Assembly (NCBI GenBank): GCA_015660855.1
Contig: JACSDG010000019.1
Coordinates: forward strand, 1 to 37,584
Length of the DNA: 37,584 bases
Direction of reading: 5' to 3'
From: Magnetococcales bacterium
GTDB lineage: Bacteria; Pseudomonadota; Magnetococcia; Magnetococcales; UBA8363
Shown: positions 25,490 to 34,325 of the stretch, in pieces
Layout: each line of letters begins with the position of its first letter
Position numbering within the stretch: the first letter of the stretch is position 1
Notes under the pieces: generated by a model
Told to the model about the DNA's origin: nothing
Databases searched by the model: none
What the model saw: only the letters and a program-made list of their open reading frames with translations
Translations under genes and position numbers: made by a program

Positions 25490-28045
25490 TCAAGCTTGGA
25501 GGATGGGAATGACCACACCGCGTTTTTCGTAGCCCGGAATATCCTGGAAATTCAGGTAACGATAGGTTTTGTCCGCTTTGGGTAAAACCCGCTCGTTCAT
25601 CGCCTTCATGTATTCCTCGACGGTTGGAATCCGTCCCAGAAGGGCCGTAACCGCAGCAACCTCGGCCGATGAAAGAAAAACCTTGGCCCCCTTCCCCATG
25701 CGATTGTCAAAGTTGCGGGTGGAAGTCGAAACCACTGTGGCATTGTCCTTAACGCGTGCCTGATTGCCCATGCACAAGGAACAACCAGGAACCTCCGTGC
25801 GCGCACCCGCCTTGCCGAAAATGCCGTAAACCCCTTCCTCCTTCAACTGTTGTTCGTCCATGCGCGTTGGTGGTGCCACCCACAACCGGACATCCACCGG
25901 ATTCTGACCCTCAAGAATGTTGCCCGCCGCCCGGAAATGCCCAATATTGGTCATGCACGAGCCAAGAAACACCTCGTCCACCTTGGTACCAGCCACCGCC
26001 GACAATTTTTTCACATCGTCCGGATCGTTGGGACAGGCCAAAATGGGTTCGTTAATGGTATCCAGATCAATCTCAAGGATGTCCTTGTACTGGGCATCCT
26101 TGTCCGGAGTCAAAAGTTGCGGATCGGCCAACCAAGCCTCCATGGCGGCTATGCGACGCTTGATGGCGTCCACCGACCGATAACCCCGGTTCAACATATT
26201 TTTTAGGAGGGTCACGTTGGAACGCAGATATTCCATGACCGGTTCCTTGTTCAACAACACCGTACAGGCCGCAGCCGACCGCTCCGCTGAAGCATCGGCC
26301 AACTCAAAAGCCTGTTCCACCTTCAAGTCTCCCAACCCCTCAATTTCCAGGATGGCCCCGGCAAACATGTTTTTTTTGCCTGCCTTGGCCACCGTCAGAC
26401 GCCCCTGCTGCATGGCCATCCAGGGGATGGCGTTGACCAAATCACGCAGAGTAACCCCCGGTTGCATGTGCCCTTTAAACCGCACCAGAACCGATTCGGG
26501 CATCACCAGAGGCATGGCCCCCGTAGCCGCCGCAAAGGCCACCAGTCCGGAACCCGCCGGAAAAGAAATACCAATGGGAAACCGAGTGTGGGAATCCCCC
26601 CCCGTCCCTACGGTGTCGGGAAGACACAAACGGTTCAACCACGAATGAATCACTCCGTCTCCCGGAGCCAGGGAAATACCACCGCGATGGATCATGAACT
26701 CCGGCAAGGTTTCGTGGGTGCGAATATCCACCGCACGCGGATAGGCGGCAGTGTGACAAAAAGATTGCATCACCAGATCTGCGGAAAAACCCAGGCAGGC
26801 CAATTCCTTGATTTCATCCCGAGTCATGGGGCCGGTGGTATCCTGCGAACCCACCGTGGTCATTTTGGGTTCGCAATATTCTCCCGGACGAACCCCCGCC
26901 TTGCCCACAGCACGTCCGACCATCTTTTGCGCTTGCGAATAACCCCTGCCCGTCTCCGGAGGGCGGTCGGGGAGGACAAACATGGAAGTTGGAGACAACC
27001 CCAACGCCAGCCGCGCCTGCTCGGTCAATTTGCGCCCCACAATCAGGTTGACCCGACCACCCGCACGCACCCCATCGGCCAAAGTGTTGGGTTGCAGCGC
27101 AAATCGAGTCACCTCGACCCCGTCACGGGTGATGACCCCCTTGGTTGTGTGAATGACAATCCGATCCCCTGTGGACAAACCGCTGACGTCACATTGGATG
27201 GGCAACATGCCTGAATCTTCGGCGGTATTGAAAAAAATGGGGGCGATGGTCCCGCCCATGATGACCCCTCCCGTCCGCTTCGCCGGGACATGGGGGATGT
27301 CGTGCCCGACAAACCAAAGCAGGGAATTGACCGCCGATTTGCGTGATGAACCGGTCCCAACCACGTCACCAACAAAAACGATAGGATCACTTTTGGCGCG
27401 CAGTCCGCGCAAAATATCCAGGGCACCTGGAGATCGTGTCCCCAGCATGGATTGGGCATGCAAGGGAATGTCGGGACGACTCCAGGCTTCAGATGCCGGT
27501 GAAAAATCATCGGTATTGATTTCCCCATCCACCTTAAACACCGTCACCACCACTTCCTGGGGCATGGGGGGACGAGAGGTGAACCAAGTGCCATCGGCCC
27601 AATTTTGTAACACCTGCCGGGCAAAAACATTGGACTGGGCCAATTGGACCACCCGTGCGAACGAATCGTAGATCATGAGGGTGTTGGAAAGGGCTGCCAC
27701 GGCATCACCGGCCATGGACGAATCATCCAGCAAGTCGATCAAGGGTATGACATTGAAGCCGCCAATCATGGTTCCCAGGAGAACCACCGCCTCCTTGCGG
27801 TCCATCAGAGGACAAATCGCTTCGCCTTTGGCAATCTTTGCCAAAAATTCCGCCTTGACGCGGGAAGCGTCATCAACTCCCGGCGGCACCTGATTGGCCA
27901 AAAGGTTTTTCAAAAACGCCCCCTCACCAGAGGGAGGAGACAGCAGCATCTGCGTCAGAGCCAAGGTCTGCTCGACAGACAGCGGCAACGGAGGTATACC
28001 CTGCTTTTCCCTTTCGGTCACATGTTGACGATAGGCTTCCAGCAT
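25490..28045 (-). CDS. acnB: Aconitate hydratase B
   Basis: 851 residues, close to E. coli AcnB (865). It interconverts citrate and isocitrate in the TCA cycle using a [4Fe-4S] cluster. The B-type architecture is clear: an N-terminal helical HEAT-like domain (LEAYRQHVTEREKQGIPPLP), the swivel domain with GDVVGTGSSRKSAVNSL, and the catalytic core. Cluster cysteines are seen in FLGSCMTNIGHFR and PGCSLCMGNQ. TGGDSHTRFPIG and STSTRNFDNRMG are further aconitase signatures. It is a single gene converging with the accessory island. Confidence 0.97.
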   Translation of the reverse strand: MLEAYRQHVTEREKQGIPPLPLSVEQTLALTQMLLSPPSGEGAFLKNLLANQVPPGVDDASRVKAEFLAKIAKGEAICPLMDRKEAVVLLGTMIGGFNVIPLIDLLDDSSMAGDAVAALSNTLMIYDSFARVVQLAQSNVFARQVLQNWADGTWFTSRPPMPQEVVVTVFKVDGEINTDDFSPASEAWSRPDIPLHAQSMLGTRSPGALDILRGLRAKSDPIVFVGDVVGTGSSRKSAVNSLLWFVGHDIPHVPAKRTGGVIMGGTIAPIFFNTAEDSGMLPIQCDVSGLSTGDRIVIHTTKGVITRDGVEVTRFALQPNTLADGVRAGGRVNLIVGRKLTEQARLALGLSPTSMFVLPDRPPETGRGYSQAQKMVGRAVGKAGVRPGEYCEPKMTTVGSQDTTGPMTRDEIKELACLGFSADLVMQSFCHTAAYPRAVDIRTHETLPEFMIHRGGISLAPGDGVIHSWLNRLCLPDTVGTGGDSHTRFPIGISFPAGSGLVAFAAATGAMPLVMPESVLVRFKGHMQPGVTLRDLVNAIPWMAMQQGRLTVAKAGKKNMFAGAILEIEGLGDLKVEQAFELADASAERSAAACTVLLNKEPVMEYLRSNVTLLKNMLNRGYRSVDAIKRRIAAMEAWLADPQLLTPDKDAQYKDILEIDLDTINEPILACPNDPDDVKKLSAVAGTKVDEVFLGSCMTNIGHFRAAGNILEGQNPVDVRLWVAPPTRMDEQQLKEEGVYGIFGKAGARTEVPGCSLCMGNQARVKDNATVVSTSTRNFDNRMGKGAKVFLSSAEVAAVTALLGRIPTVEEYMKAMNERVLPKADKTYRYLNFQDIPGYEKRGVVIPILQA

Positions 28046-28219
28046 TGATCATCCCCTTTTTTCATCCATCATGGCAGACAAACGCATCCAGACCACGACA
28101 ACGTCACAAATCCGCAATCGGTTGCGTTGTCAAACAAAACCAACTCATTTGAGGTGAAACAAACCTGACCACCAGATTTTCAATAACGTTCAGATCGTCC
28201 CACAAGGATAGCGACAATT

Positions 28220-28248
28220 TTGACAAAACGAACCGCCTGTAGCATGAT
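28220..28248 (+). promoter_or_regulatory. Sigma-70-like promoter of the FHA gene
   Basis: TTGACA (28220-28225), a 17-base spacer, CATGAT (28243-28248). The expected start near 28255 leaves a leader of about 40 bases before the FHA ATG. It lies in the 250-base gap divergent to acnB; I identified no acnB promoter. Confidence 0.42.
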
Positions 28249-28296
28249 CCTTGGAGAAAAATTAGGCTTAAATCCTCAAACCCATCCGCCACGATC

Positions 28297-29433
28297 ATGC
28301 CCCAGGACGTACACGCCATACAACCTTTTTTCAGAAACTCCGGGCGTCTGGACCTCTATGCCTTGGAGTCTTTCGCCAATGAACACAGTGAACAGGAATT
28401 TGTCCGCCTGCTTCAAGTGCCTGTGCTGATGGGCAACGAGGTGTTGCAAGGGGAATTGTCTTCCCGTTCCGGGGATGCCAGCACATTTTTCCCCACGGAT
28501 CCCAGTATCAACAAACGCCCAATACAATCACGCCCCCCCCTGATGCACCTGATTTTTCCCTTCATCAAACAAACATCGACCGGAAACCCCGATTTTTTTT
28601 CCATCGGATTCGGTGAAAACAATGATTTCATCTTGCCCGATTATACCGTGTCCACAGTCCAGGCAGGCATTCGCCGTACCGGTGCCAATCGCTATCTGCT
28701 ACGCAACGCACCATCGACCAATCCCACCCTGATCAATGGCCGCAGCCATGAAAAAACCGAAGTATTTCTTCACGACGATGATCGTCTGACCTTTGGCCGC
28801 TATGAATTCCTGTTCCTAACCCCAAGTGCACTTTACTACCGTCTCAAGGGGATAGAACTCAAGGTACGCATTCAAAATTTTTTGGATTCTCTCGGAAAAG
28901 CCGACCATGACGCCCTTAAAAATTACGCCATCCGGCATGGGCAGGAAATGTTCGAGCAACTCATCGCCAACCCCAGCCTGGTGGGCTTTGGATTGTTTCG
29001 CGGGTATTCACTGGATCGAGCCTCTGAAGACATCGACACCACCATGGCCTTCCTTCCTGACCTCACTTTTGGTTCCGAAGCCAGGCACATGAAAATGTTG
29101 GAACGGGCCATTTATCCCCTGATCCCTCCCGATGTCGCAGATGTCTCCACGCCAACCCTGCGCATCGGCCGGTCCGAGTCCAACGACATCATCATGCCAG
29201 AAGGTTCCATTTCCAACCAACACGCCACCATCGAGATACCGGGACCGGGACACTACCGCATCCACGATCTGGAATCGACCAACGGAACCTTTATCAACGA
29301 CAGACCCACCCCTGCACAAGGTCAGGATCTCCTCGACGGCCAACGGATCAAACTGGGACGTTTTGAATTTTTATTTCTTTTTCCAGGATCGCTCTATTTT
29401 CACATGACACCGGCCAACATTCGCCGCCCCTGA
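28297..29433 (+). CDS. Double FHA-domain protein
   Basis: 378 residues, soluble. The C-terminal FHA domain (about 285-365) is canonical: LRIGRSESNDIIM, ISNQHATIEI, LESTNGTFIND, which bind phosphothreonine peptides. An internal domain (about 100-180) is a degenerate FHA: FSIGFGENNDFILPD, then TNPTLINGR and LTFGRYEFLFLTPSALYYRL. That last stretch repeats at the C-terminus as KLGRFEFLFLFPGSLYFHM, showing a duplication. The first ~95 and middle ~100 residues have no recognisable domain. No kinase, phosphatase or secretion gene is adjacent, so the partner is unknown. No good ribosome site precedes the ATG. Confidence 0.85.
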   Translation: MPQDVHAIQPFFRNSGRLDLYALESFANEHSEQEFVRLLQVPVLMGNEVLQGELSSRSGDASTFFPTDPSINKRPIQSRPPLMHLIFPFIKQTSTGNPDFFSIGFGENNDFILPDYTVSTVQAGIRRTGANRYLLRNAPSTNPTLINGRSHEKTEVFLHDDDRLTFGRYEFLFLTPSALYYRLKGIELKVRIQNFLDSLGKADHDALKNYAIRHGQEMFEQLIANPSLVGFGLFRGYSLDRASEDIDTTMAFLPDLTFGSEARHMKMLERAIYPLIPPDVADVSTPTLRIGRSESNDIIMPEGSISNQHATIEIPGPGHYRIHDLESTNGTFINDRPTPAQGQDLLDGQRIKLGRFEFLFLFPGSLYFHMTPANIRRP

Positions 29434-29449
29434 TCCGTCGCATCAGACT

Positions 29450-29457
29450 TCGCGACT
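29450..29457. repeat. Left 8-bp target-site duplication of the MITE
   Basis: TCGCGACT, repeated exactly at 29744-29751 immediately outside the other end of the element. Confidence 0.8.
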
Positions 29458-29743
29458 GTAACCGTTCAGCCCCCCCCCTCTTTTTTTAAGGTTGAAACTT
29501 TATTTTGTCTCAGCATCTTGATAATAAGGACATTATACCCTTCAGGCAAAAGAATCAAAATCAAAACCCTGGGGCTGCGCCCCTAGACCCCCCTTGGGGG
29601 GCAGGAAAATCAAAATCAAAGTCAAAAGAAGAACCTTGGAGGGCTGCTGCCTCCAAACCTCCGCCGGGGGGGATGATCCCCCCCGGACCCCCACAATAGT
29701 TTCAACCTAAAAAAAAAAGAGGGGGGGGGGACTGAATGGTTAC
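29458..29743. mobile_element. 286-bp IS66-like MITE (non-autonomous element)
   Basis: The ends are inverted repeats of about 40 bases. Left reads GTAACCGTTCAGC, nine C, TCTTTTTTT, AAGGTTGAAA. The right end, read inward, is GTAACCATTCAGT, eight or nine C, TC, ten T, AGGTTGAAAA. Exact 8-base direct repeats (TCGCGACT) flank it. Termini beginning GTAA with 8-bp duplications are the hallmark of the IS66 family. There is no transposase gene inside. The interior is made of the window's dispersed repeat modules. It is inserted 15 bases beyond the sppA stop, between sppA and the FHA gene. Confidence 0.82.
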
Positions 29744-29751
29744 TCGCGACT
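29744..29751. repeat. Right 8-bp target-site duplication of the MITE
   Basis: TCGCGACT, identical to 29450-29457. Confidence 0.8.
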
Positions 29752-29758
29752 GGCCCAA

Positions 29759-30802
29759 CTACCGCAACGATCCGTAGCCCGGAATTTGCAGGATGACCTG
29801 GGCAACAGCCTGCGCCAAAGTTTCGGAAAAACGCTTGCCAATACGATCAACCCAACGTTCCTCAAAGGTAAAATCGACCACTTTTTCCGCCTTAACCACT
29901 TCACGGGCAACCCAGTCGGCGGAACCAAAACCATCAACCAATCCCAACTCAATGGCCTCATCGGCTGTCCAAAAAAGCCCCTGGAACAATTCTTTTTTCC
30001 CGGGTTTTAACCGTTCACCACGTCCATCCTTGACCGCTTGAACAAATTGGGCATGGATTCTGTCAAGGAGTCCCTTGGCATGATTGACCTCATCTTCCTG
30101 CATAGGTTTGAAAGGATTAAGAAAGGATTTGTTGCGTCCGGCAGCCAGATTGCGATCTTCAACGCCAACTTTTTCCAAAGCCTTTTCAAAACCAAAATTA
30201 AACATGACAACACCGATGGACCCCACGAGCGAAGCCTTGTCGGCGTAGATATTATCGGCCGCAGCCGCCAGATAATACCCACCCGAAAGGCAGGAATCCT
30301 CCACGGCGGCATGGAGGGGAATCGATGGATATTTTTTGCGCAAACGCTTGATTTCATCGTAGATCTGGCCCGCCTGGACCGGAGAGCCGCCCGGAGAATT
30401 AATCCTGAGAATCACGCCACGGGTCTCGGGATCCTTGAAGGCGGCCTTCAATCCTTTGATTACATTTTCAGCACCTGCCGGGGCACCACCACCAATAGGC
30501 CCCATCACATCCACAACCGCCGTATGCCCTTTTTCTTCGGTCAATGGATGTAACGCCATTTTTTCCCATTCTTGGCTCGCCCCCATCCATCCAAGGAAAA
30601 CCAGGTAACCGACAATAAACAGCCTGAAAAACAACTTCCAACGCCGCGCCCGTCGCTGCTCGCTGAGAAACTGGGCAAACATTTCCTCCAGAACACGCCG
30701 TTCCAACGAGCGTTCCTTTTGCATCTGCTCCAGCAATTCATCGCGAAAAGGTGCTTTCCCAGTGTCCACGGGATCGGAAAGTTCCGGTTCCATTTTGTCC
30801 AT
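29759..30802 (-). CDS. sppA: Signal peptide peptidase SppA-type membrane protease (S49)
   Basis: 347 residues. A ~55-residue cytosolic tail is followed by a TM (LFFRLFIVGYLVFLGWMG, 57-74) and then a periplasmic S49 domain. The oxyanion/substrate motif is RINSPGGSPVQAGQIYDEI. The nucleophile is S173 in DSCLSGGYYLAAAAD and the general base is probably K225 in AGRNKSFLNPF. VGSIGVVMFNFG is also conserved. It degrades cleaved signal peptides or membrane-protein fragments. The length is that of the short, single-domain SppA. The long charged N-terminal extension is a little unusual. It follows the MerR gene by about 60 bases. Confidence 0.92.
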   Translation of the reverse strand: MDKMEPELSDPVDTGKAPFRDELLEQMQKERSLERRVLEEMFAQFLSEQRRARRWKLFFRLFIVGYLVFLGWMGASQEWEKMALHPLTEEKGHTAVVDVMGPIGGGAPAGAENVIKGLKAAFKDPETRGVILRINSPGGSPVQAGQIYDEIKRLRKKYPSIPLHAAVEDSCLSGGYYLAAAADNIYADKASLVGSIGVVMFNFGFEKALEKVGVEDRNLAAGRNKSFLNPFKPMQEDEVNHAKGLLDRIHAQFVQAVKDGRGERLKPGKKELFQGLFWTADEAIELGLVDGFGSADWVAREVVKAEKVVDFTFEERWVDRIGKRFSETLAQAVAQVILQIPGYGSLR

Positions 30803-30865
30803 GCTGTGTTAACCCTTTGGATTTGTCTTATAGAAAGCCACCGAACTTTCAACACCGCCGCCTTC

Positions 30866-31309
30866 CTAATTTTTAATCTTGATGTCTACAACATCTTTCA
30901 GGCGGCTCACATTAAAGCGTAACCCATAAACAGCACACTCGCGACATTCCTGCCCGGACTCCTGGCACATTTTTTCGGTATTGGCCCAGCAGGGGGAGTT
31001 TTGATCGGCAATCACCGGGCAATTGTTGCGCGACAGGAAATGGCACTGCCTGACCTCCCAGCAGGGAATCAAGGACAGCAACGCCCGAATCCCGGCAATG
31101 CTGATGCTGGATTTGATCAATTTGCGCAGTTCAACGAACCACTGAATGTCCTGTTGTGAAAAATAGCGTGTCCCCGAACGATTTTTATAGGCGATAAACA
31201 ACCCTTCGCGTTCGTACATATGAATAGTTCGGATGGAGATACCCAAAACCTTGGCCACCTCACCAATCTTGACCATCCCCGAAGGTGTTGCGGAATCAAC
31301 ATTTAACAT
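30866..31309 (-). CDS. MerR-family regulator with Cys-rich C-terminal domain
   Basis: 147 residues from the chosen ATG; the frame is open to 31345. The N-terminal MerR winged helix reads KIGEVAKVLGISIRTIHMYEREGL, followed by NRSGTRYFSQQDIQWF and the ISIAGIRALLSL dimerisation helix. The C-terminus holds nine cysteines including CWEVRQC, NCPV, PCW, MCQESGQECREC and AVYGL. The CW...C...CP...CW pattern resembles CW-type Cys clusters found in some anaerobe regulators, suggesting an Fe-S cluster or metal sensor. It precedes sppA on the same strand. The start is uncertain because no strong ribosome site is seen. Confidence 0.85.
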   Translation of the reverse strand: MLNVDSATPSGMVKIGEVAKVLGISIRTIHMYEREGLFIAYKNRSGTRYFSQQDIQWFVELRKLIKSSISIAGIRALLSLIPCWEVRQCHFLSRNNCPVIADQNSPCWANTEKMCQESGQECRECAVYGLRFNVSRLKDVVDIKIKN

Positions 31310-31367
31310 GGCATCCAGACAGTCCTCCCCAAAAAAGCCGGGCATTCCAGTATTTCAACCAGGCTGC

Positions 31368-31396
31368 ATGCCCTGCGGGCAAGAACCAAAAAAACT
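31368..31396. repeat. Dispersed intergenic repeat, copy F
   Basis: ATGCCCTGCGGGCAAGAACC followed by an A-rich tail: the repeat head only, in the 31346-31538 gap between prfC and the MerR gene. The rest of the gap shows nothing I can identify. Confidence 0.65.
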
Positions 31397-31538
31397 TTAG
31401 CTTATACGATACGCAGACCTCGTGCTGAGAAGGCCCGCGCACCACCCTACGTTATGGCTTCCCCGGAAGATTTGTCAATCCACATCGCAGCCTGACGCAC
31501 ACAATCCCGCACCCACAGGTTTGTTGTGACGGTGAATG

Positions 31539-33125
31539 TCAAAGCTGCTCGCGGGTCGAAAGGAACCGCAGATGCGGCCATTCTTTGGCGGCGTTGTCCA
31601 ACCGCCAGGCGTTGCGCGCCAGATAAACCGGCAAGCCATCGTGATCTTCGGCCATGTCCATGGTATTGGCATCGGCAAAATTTTTAATTTTTACCAGATC
31701 GTCACCATCGACCCAGCGGGCGGTATAAAACGGCGTGGACTCGAAATGGACAACCATCTCATATTCGGTACGGATGCGATCGGCCAGCACCTCAAACTGG
31801 AGTGCCCCCAAAACCCCCACGATCCAATCGGAACCGAAACGCGTTTTAAAGACACGCGCAGCCCCCTCCTCCCACAGTTGAATCAATGTTTTGCCCAAAT
31901 GTTTGGTGCGCATGGGATCATCGGGACGAATACGCCGAAGCATCTCCGGGGCAAAACTGGGAACTCCGGTAAACTTAAGATTTTCCCCCTCGGTCAATGT
32001 GTCGCCGATGCGTAGCACCCCATGGTTGGGAACGCCAATGATGTCCCCAGCCCAGGCTTCCTCCGCCGTTTCCCTCTCCCTGGCGAGAAAAATCATGGGG
32101 TTGTGAACATTCAAACTTTTACCCGTGCGCTGATGGGTCAGCTTCATCCCCCGCCGGAAATGCCCGGAACACAAACGGATGAAGGCAATGCGGTCGCGGT
32201 GTTTGAGATCCATGTTTGCCTGGATCTTGAAAACAAACCCCGTCACCTTGTCCTCGCCCGGATCAACCCGTCGTTCCCTTGCCGGCTGGGGGCGCGGCGG
32301 TGAAGCCATGGTCGCCAACCCCCACAGCAACTCACGCACACCAAAATTATTGACGGCACTACCAAAGAAAACCGGCGACAAATCTCCACGCAAAAAACTG
32401 GCAACATCGAAGGCGGGACACAACTCCCTGGTCATGAGCACTTCCTCGCGCATGGTCGCCCAGGCCTGTGCCGGAAGCAATGCACCCAAAACCGGATCGT
32501 TGAGACCCTGGCAAGGAACAGCTTCCTGCAATTCGGACCCGTCACCCCGCTTCATGAACATCAGACGGTCATGCAGTAGATCGTAACAGCCAAGAAACTC
32601 CCGTCCCATGCCGATGGGCCAGGAAGCCGGTGTCACCTCCAGGGCCAGTTGGTTTTCAATTTCATCCAGCAATTCAAAAGGGCTGCGTCCATCCCGGTCC
32701 AGTTTGTTGATGAACGTAATGATGGGGACGTTGCGCAGACGACAGACCTCGAAAAGTTTCAAAGTCTGGGCCTCGATACCCTTGGCAGCGTCCAATACCA
32801 TGACCGCCGTATCCACCGCCGTCAGGGTTCGGTAGGTATCTTCACTGAAATCCTCATGACCCGGGGTATCGAGCAGATTGAAAACCTTGCCATCGTGCTC
32901 AAAAGTCATGACCGAAGCGGTGACGGAAATGCCCCGTTCCCGTTCCACCTTCATCCAGTCGGACCGGGCACGCCGTGCCTGCCCGCGCGCCTTGACCCGG
33001 CCCGCCATCTGGATGGCACCTCCGAACAGCAACAGTTTTTCAGTCAAGGTGGTTTTGCCGGCGTCGGGATGGGCGATGATGGCAAAGGTGCGCCGGTTGC
33101 CGAAAACAGGGGGATGATCCTTCAT
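31539..33125 (-). CDS. prfC: Peptide chain release factor 3
   Basis: 528 residues, matching E. coli RF3 (529). It is a GTPase that recycles RF1/RF2 from the ribosome after termination. The G domain has P-loop AHPDAGKTTLTEK, the switch I region RERGISVTASVM, DTPGHEDFSEDT, and NKLDRDGR. Domains II and III follow (GDTLTEGENLKFTGVPSFAPE, WIVGVLGALQFEVLADR), distinguishing RF3 from EF-G. GAGGCGAC precedes the ATG. It stands as a separate unit on the minus strand. Confidence 0.96.
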   Translation of the reverse strand: MKDHPPVFGNRRTFAIIAHPDAGKTTLTEKLLLFGGAIQMAGRVKARGQARRARSDWMKVERERGISVTASVMTFEHDGKVFNLLDTPGHEDFSEDTYRTLTAVDTAVMVLDAAKGIEAQTLKLFEVCRLRNVPIITFINKLDRDGRSPFELLDEIENQLALEVTPASWPIGMGREFLGCYDLLHDRLMFMKRGDGSELQEAVPCQGLNDPVLGALLPAQAWATMREEVLMTRELCPAFDVASFLRGDLSPVFFGSAVNNFGVRELLWGLATMASPPRPQPARERRVDPGEDKVTGFVFKIQANMDLKHRDRIAFIRLCSGHFRRGMKLTHQRTGKSLNVHNPMIFLARERETAEEAWAGDIIGVPNHGVLRIGDTLTEGENLKFTGVPSFAPEMLRRIRPDDPMRTKHLGKTLIQLWEEGAARVFKTRFGSDWIVGVLGALQFEVLADRIRTEYEMVVHFESTPFYTARWVDGDDLVKIKNFADANTMDMAEDHDGLPVYLARNAWRLDNAAKEWPHLRFLSTREQL

Positions 33126-33238
33126 GTCGCCTCGAACACCAACTTCAACGATTGCCTCCGAAATCAGTCACCCGCGAAGCAACCGCAAAGGATCCTGATA
33201 CGCTGTCTGGTTCAGGCCGTGGTCCCACATTTCCAGCA

Positions 33239-33400
33239 CTACCGGATCAAAACAGCGTTGACCAACCCAAACGCATACTCCACCCCATGCGAAATGGCAA
33301 CGGCCAGAGTCATAGAACCGCCAATGGCGGTCAACATGATGAAGCTTTGACGGATGGATTCGATAATTTTCACGGCAGCAAACGGTGCTTGTTCGGTCAT
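33239..33400 (-). CDS. 53-residue single-span membrane protein
   Basis: The small frame starts at an ATG 6 bases after GGGGAG. The N-terminus is polar (MTEQAPFAAVKIIESIR), followed by one hydrophobic helix (SFIMLTAIGGSMTLAVAI) and a short amphipathic tail. I do not recognise a family. The ribosome site and TM pattern support a real gene. It lies between prfC and the divergent GAF gene, whose start is about 240 bases away. Confidence 0.6.
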   Translation of the reverse strand: MTEQAPFAAVKIIESIRQSFIMLTAIGGSMTLAVAISHGVEYAFGLVNAVLIR

Positions 33401-33638
33401 GACAGGCTCCCCGAGGCAATAACAACGTTTTTCAAAGTTCGACACTCTGTGCCCCCTTGCATTAAACCCGCCAACGACCGACACAACGCCACAAAACGCG
33501 ATTTTTCCTTAGCCTGGCACCAGAACCGGGTTAGTATGCTTAGCTGTCGATTCACCCACACGAGCAAAACTCTGTCAGTCTGGTCAAAAGACTGCCACCA
33601 CGCGAATGCGCGGACCAAAAGATCACACGGAGAGGAAA

Positions 33639-34325
33639 ATGTTCAAAAAACAGGAACTGGGACAACGCCTCAAACAGTTGATCGCCTGGCAGGAATGTAT
33701 CCACAAAACTTGGCATCCAAACCAGAATCGCGAGCTGCTTGAGTTTTTCATGGAAGTTCTGGCTTCCGCCCTGCATGCCGAACGCTGTAGTATTTTCATC
33801 CATGATCCGGTTACCGATGGTGTCTGGTTAAAGTGCGGTACCGGTCTCGAAGAACGCGCCATCATCATCCCAAAGACGGGTTCCAACGTCGGCAAAGTTA
33901 TCGCCACCGGTCGCTATGTCAGCATCAACACCGACGCAGAACAGTCCAGCTTCGCCAAAAAGGTGGAAGTCATCACCGGCTTCAAAACCCGAAACATGCT
34001 GTGTGTCCCCATCAAAAGCCCCAACCGCAACGAAATCCCCGGAGCCATTCAACTCCTCAATAAATCGGGAGAAGACGCCGCCAAAGGGTTTACCGACAAG
34101 GATCGCATCGTCCTGGAAAAGGCGGCCAGCCACCTGGGAATGGTGATCGAAAACATCTACCTTGGGCAGGAACTGGTTGAAATTACCGGCAAACTCACCG
34201 GTCGTATCGATGTGGCCGAATGGATCATCAAACTTTGGATCGGTTTCATGGGGGTCGTCATCGCCGTCGCCTTCGGTATCATCATTTACTTCACTCCGCA
34301 CATCCTCGACATTCTACAACGCTGA
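33639..34325 (+). CDS. GAF-domain protein with C-terminal membrane anchor
   Basis: 228 residues. A GAF domain covers about residues 35-175: AERCSIFIHDPVTDGVWLKCGTGL, VGKVIATGRYVSINTD, NMLCVPIKSPNRNEIPGAIQLLNK and FTDKDRIVLEKAASHLGMVIEN are all typical. A single TM at about 200-220 (IGFMGVVIAVAFGIIIYF) ends the protein, leaving the GAF domain cytosolic. There is no output domain, so it is a stand-alone ligand-binding sensor or partner. The ATG is preceded by GGAGAGGAAA. The neighbours give no clear function. Confidence 0.85.
   Translation: MFKKQELGQRLKQLIAWQECIHKTWHPNQNRELLEFFMEVLASALHAERCSIFIHDPVTDGVWLKCGTGLEERAIIIPKTGSNVGKVIATGRYVSINTDAEQSSFAKKVEVITGFKTRNMLCVPIKSPNRNEIPGAIQLLNKSGEDAAKGFTDKDRIVLEKAASHLGMVIENIYLGQELVEITGKLTGRIDVAEWIIKLWIGFMGVVIAVAFGIIIYFTPHILDILQR

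Noticed and set aside
29458-29743. A CRISPR-like or tandem repeat array because of repeated CAAAATC units
   Set aside because: Units are short, irregular and without spacers; the terminal inverted repeats and target duplications explain the structure as a MITE.
29458-29743. Poly-C and poly-T tracts as an assembly artefact
   Set aside because: Both arms carry matching tracts and exact 8-bp duplications flank them, which is biologically coherent; tract lengths may still be off by a base or two.
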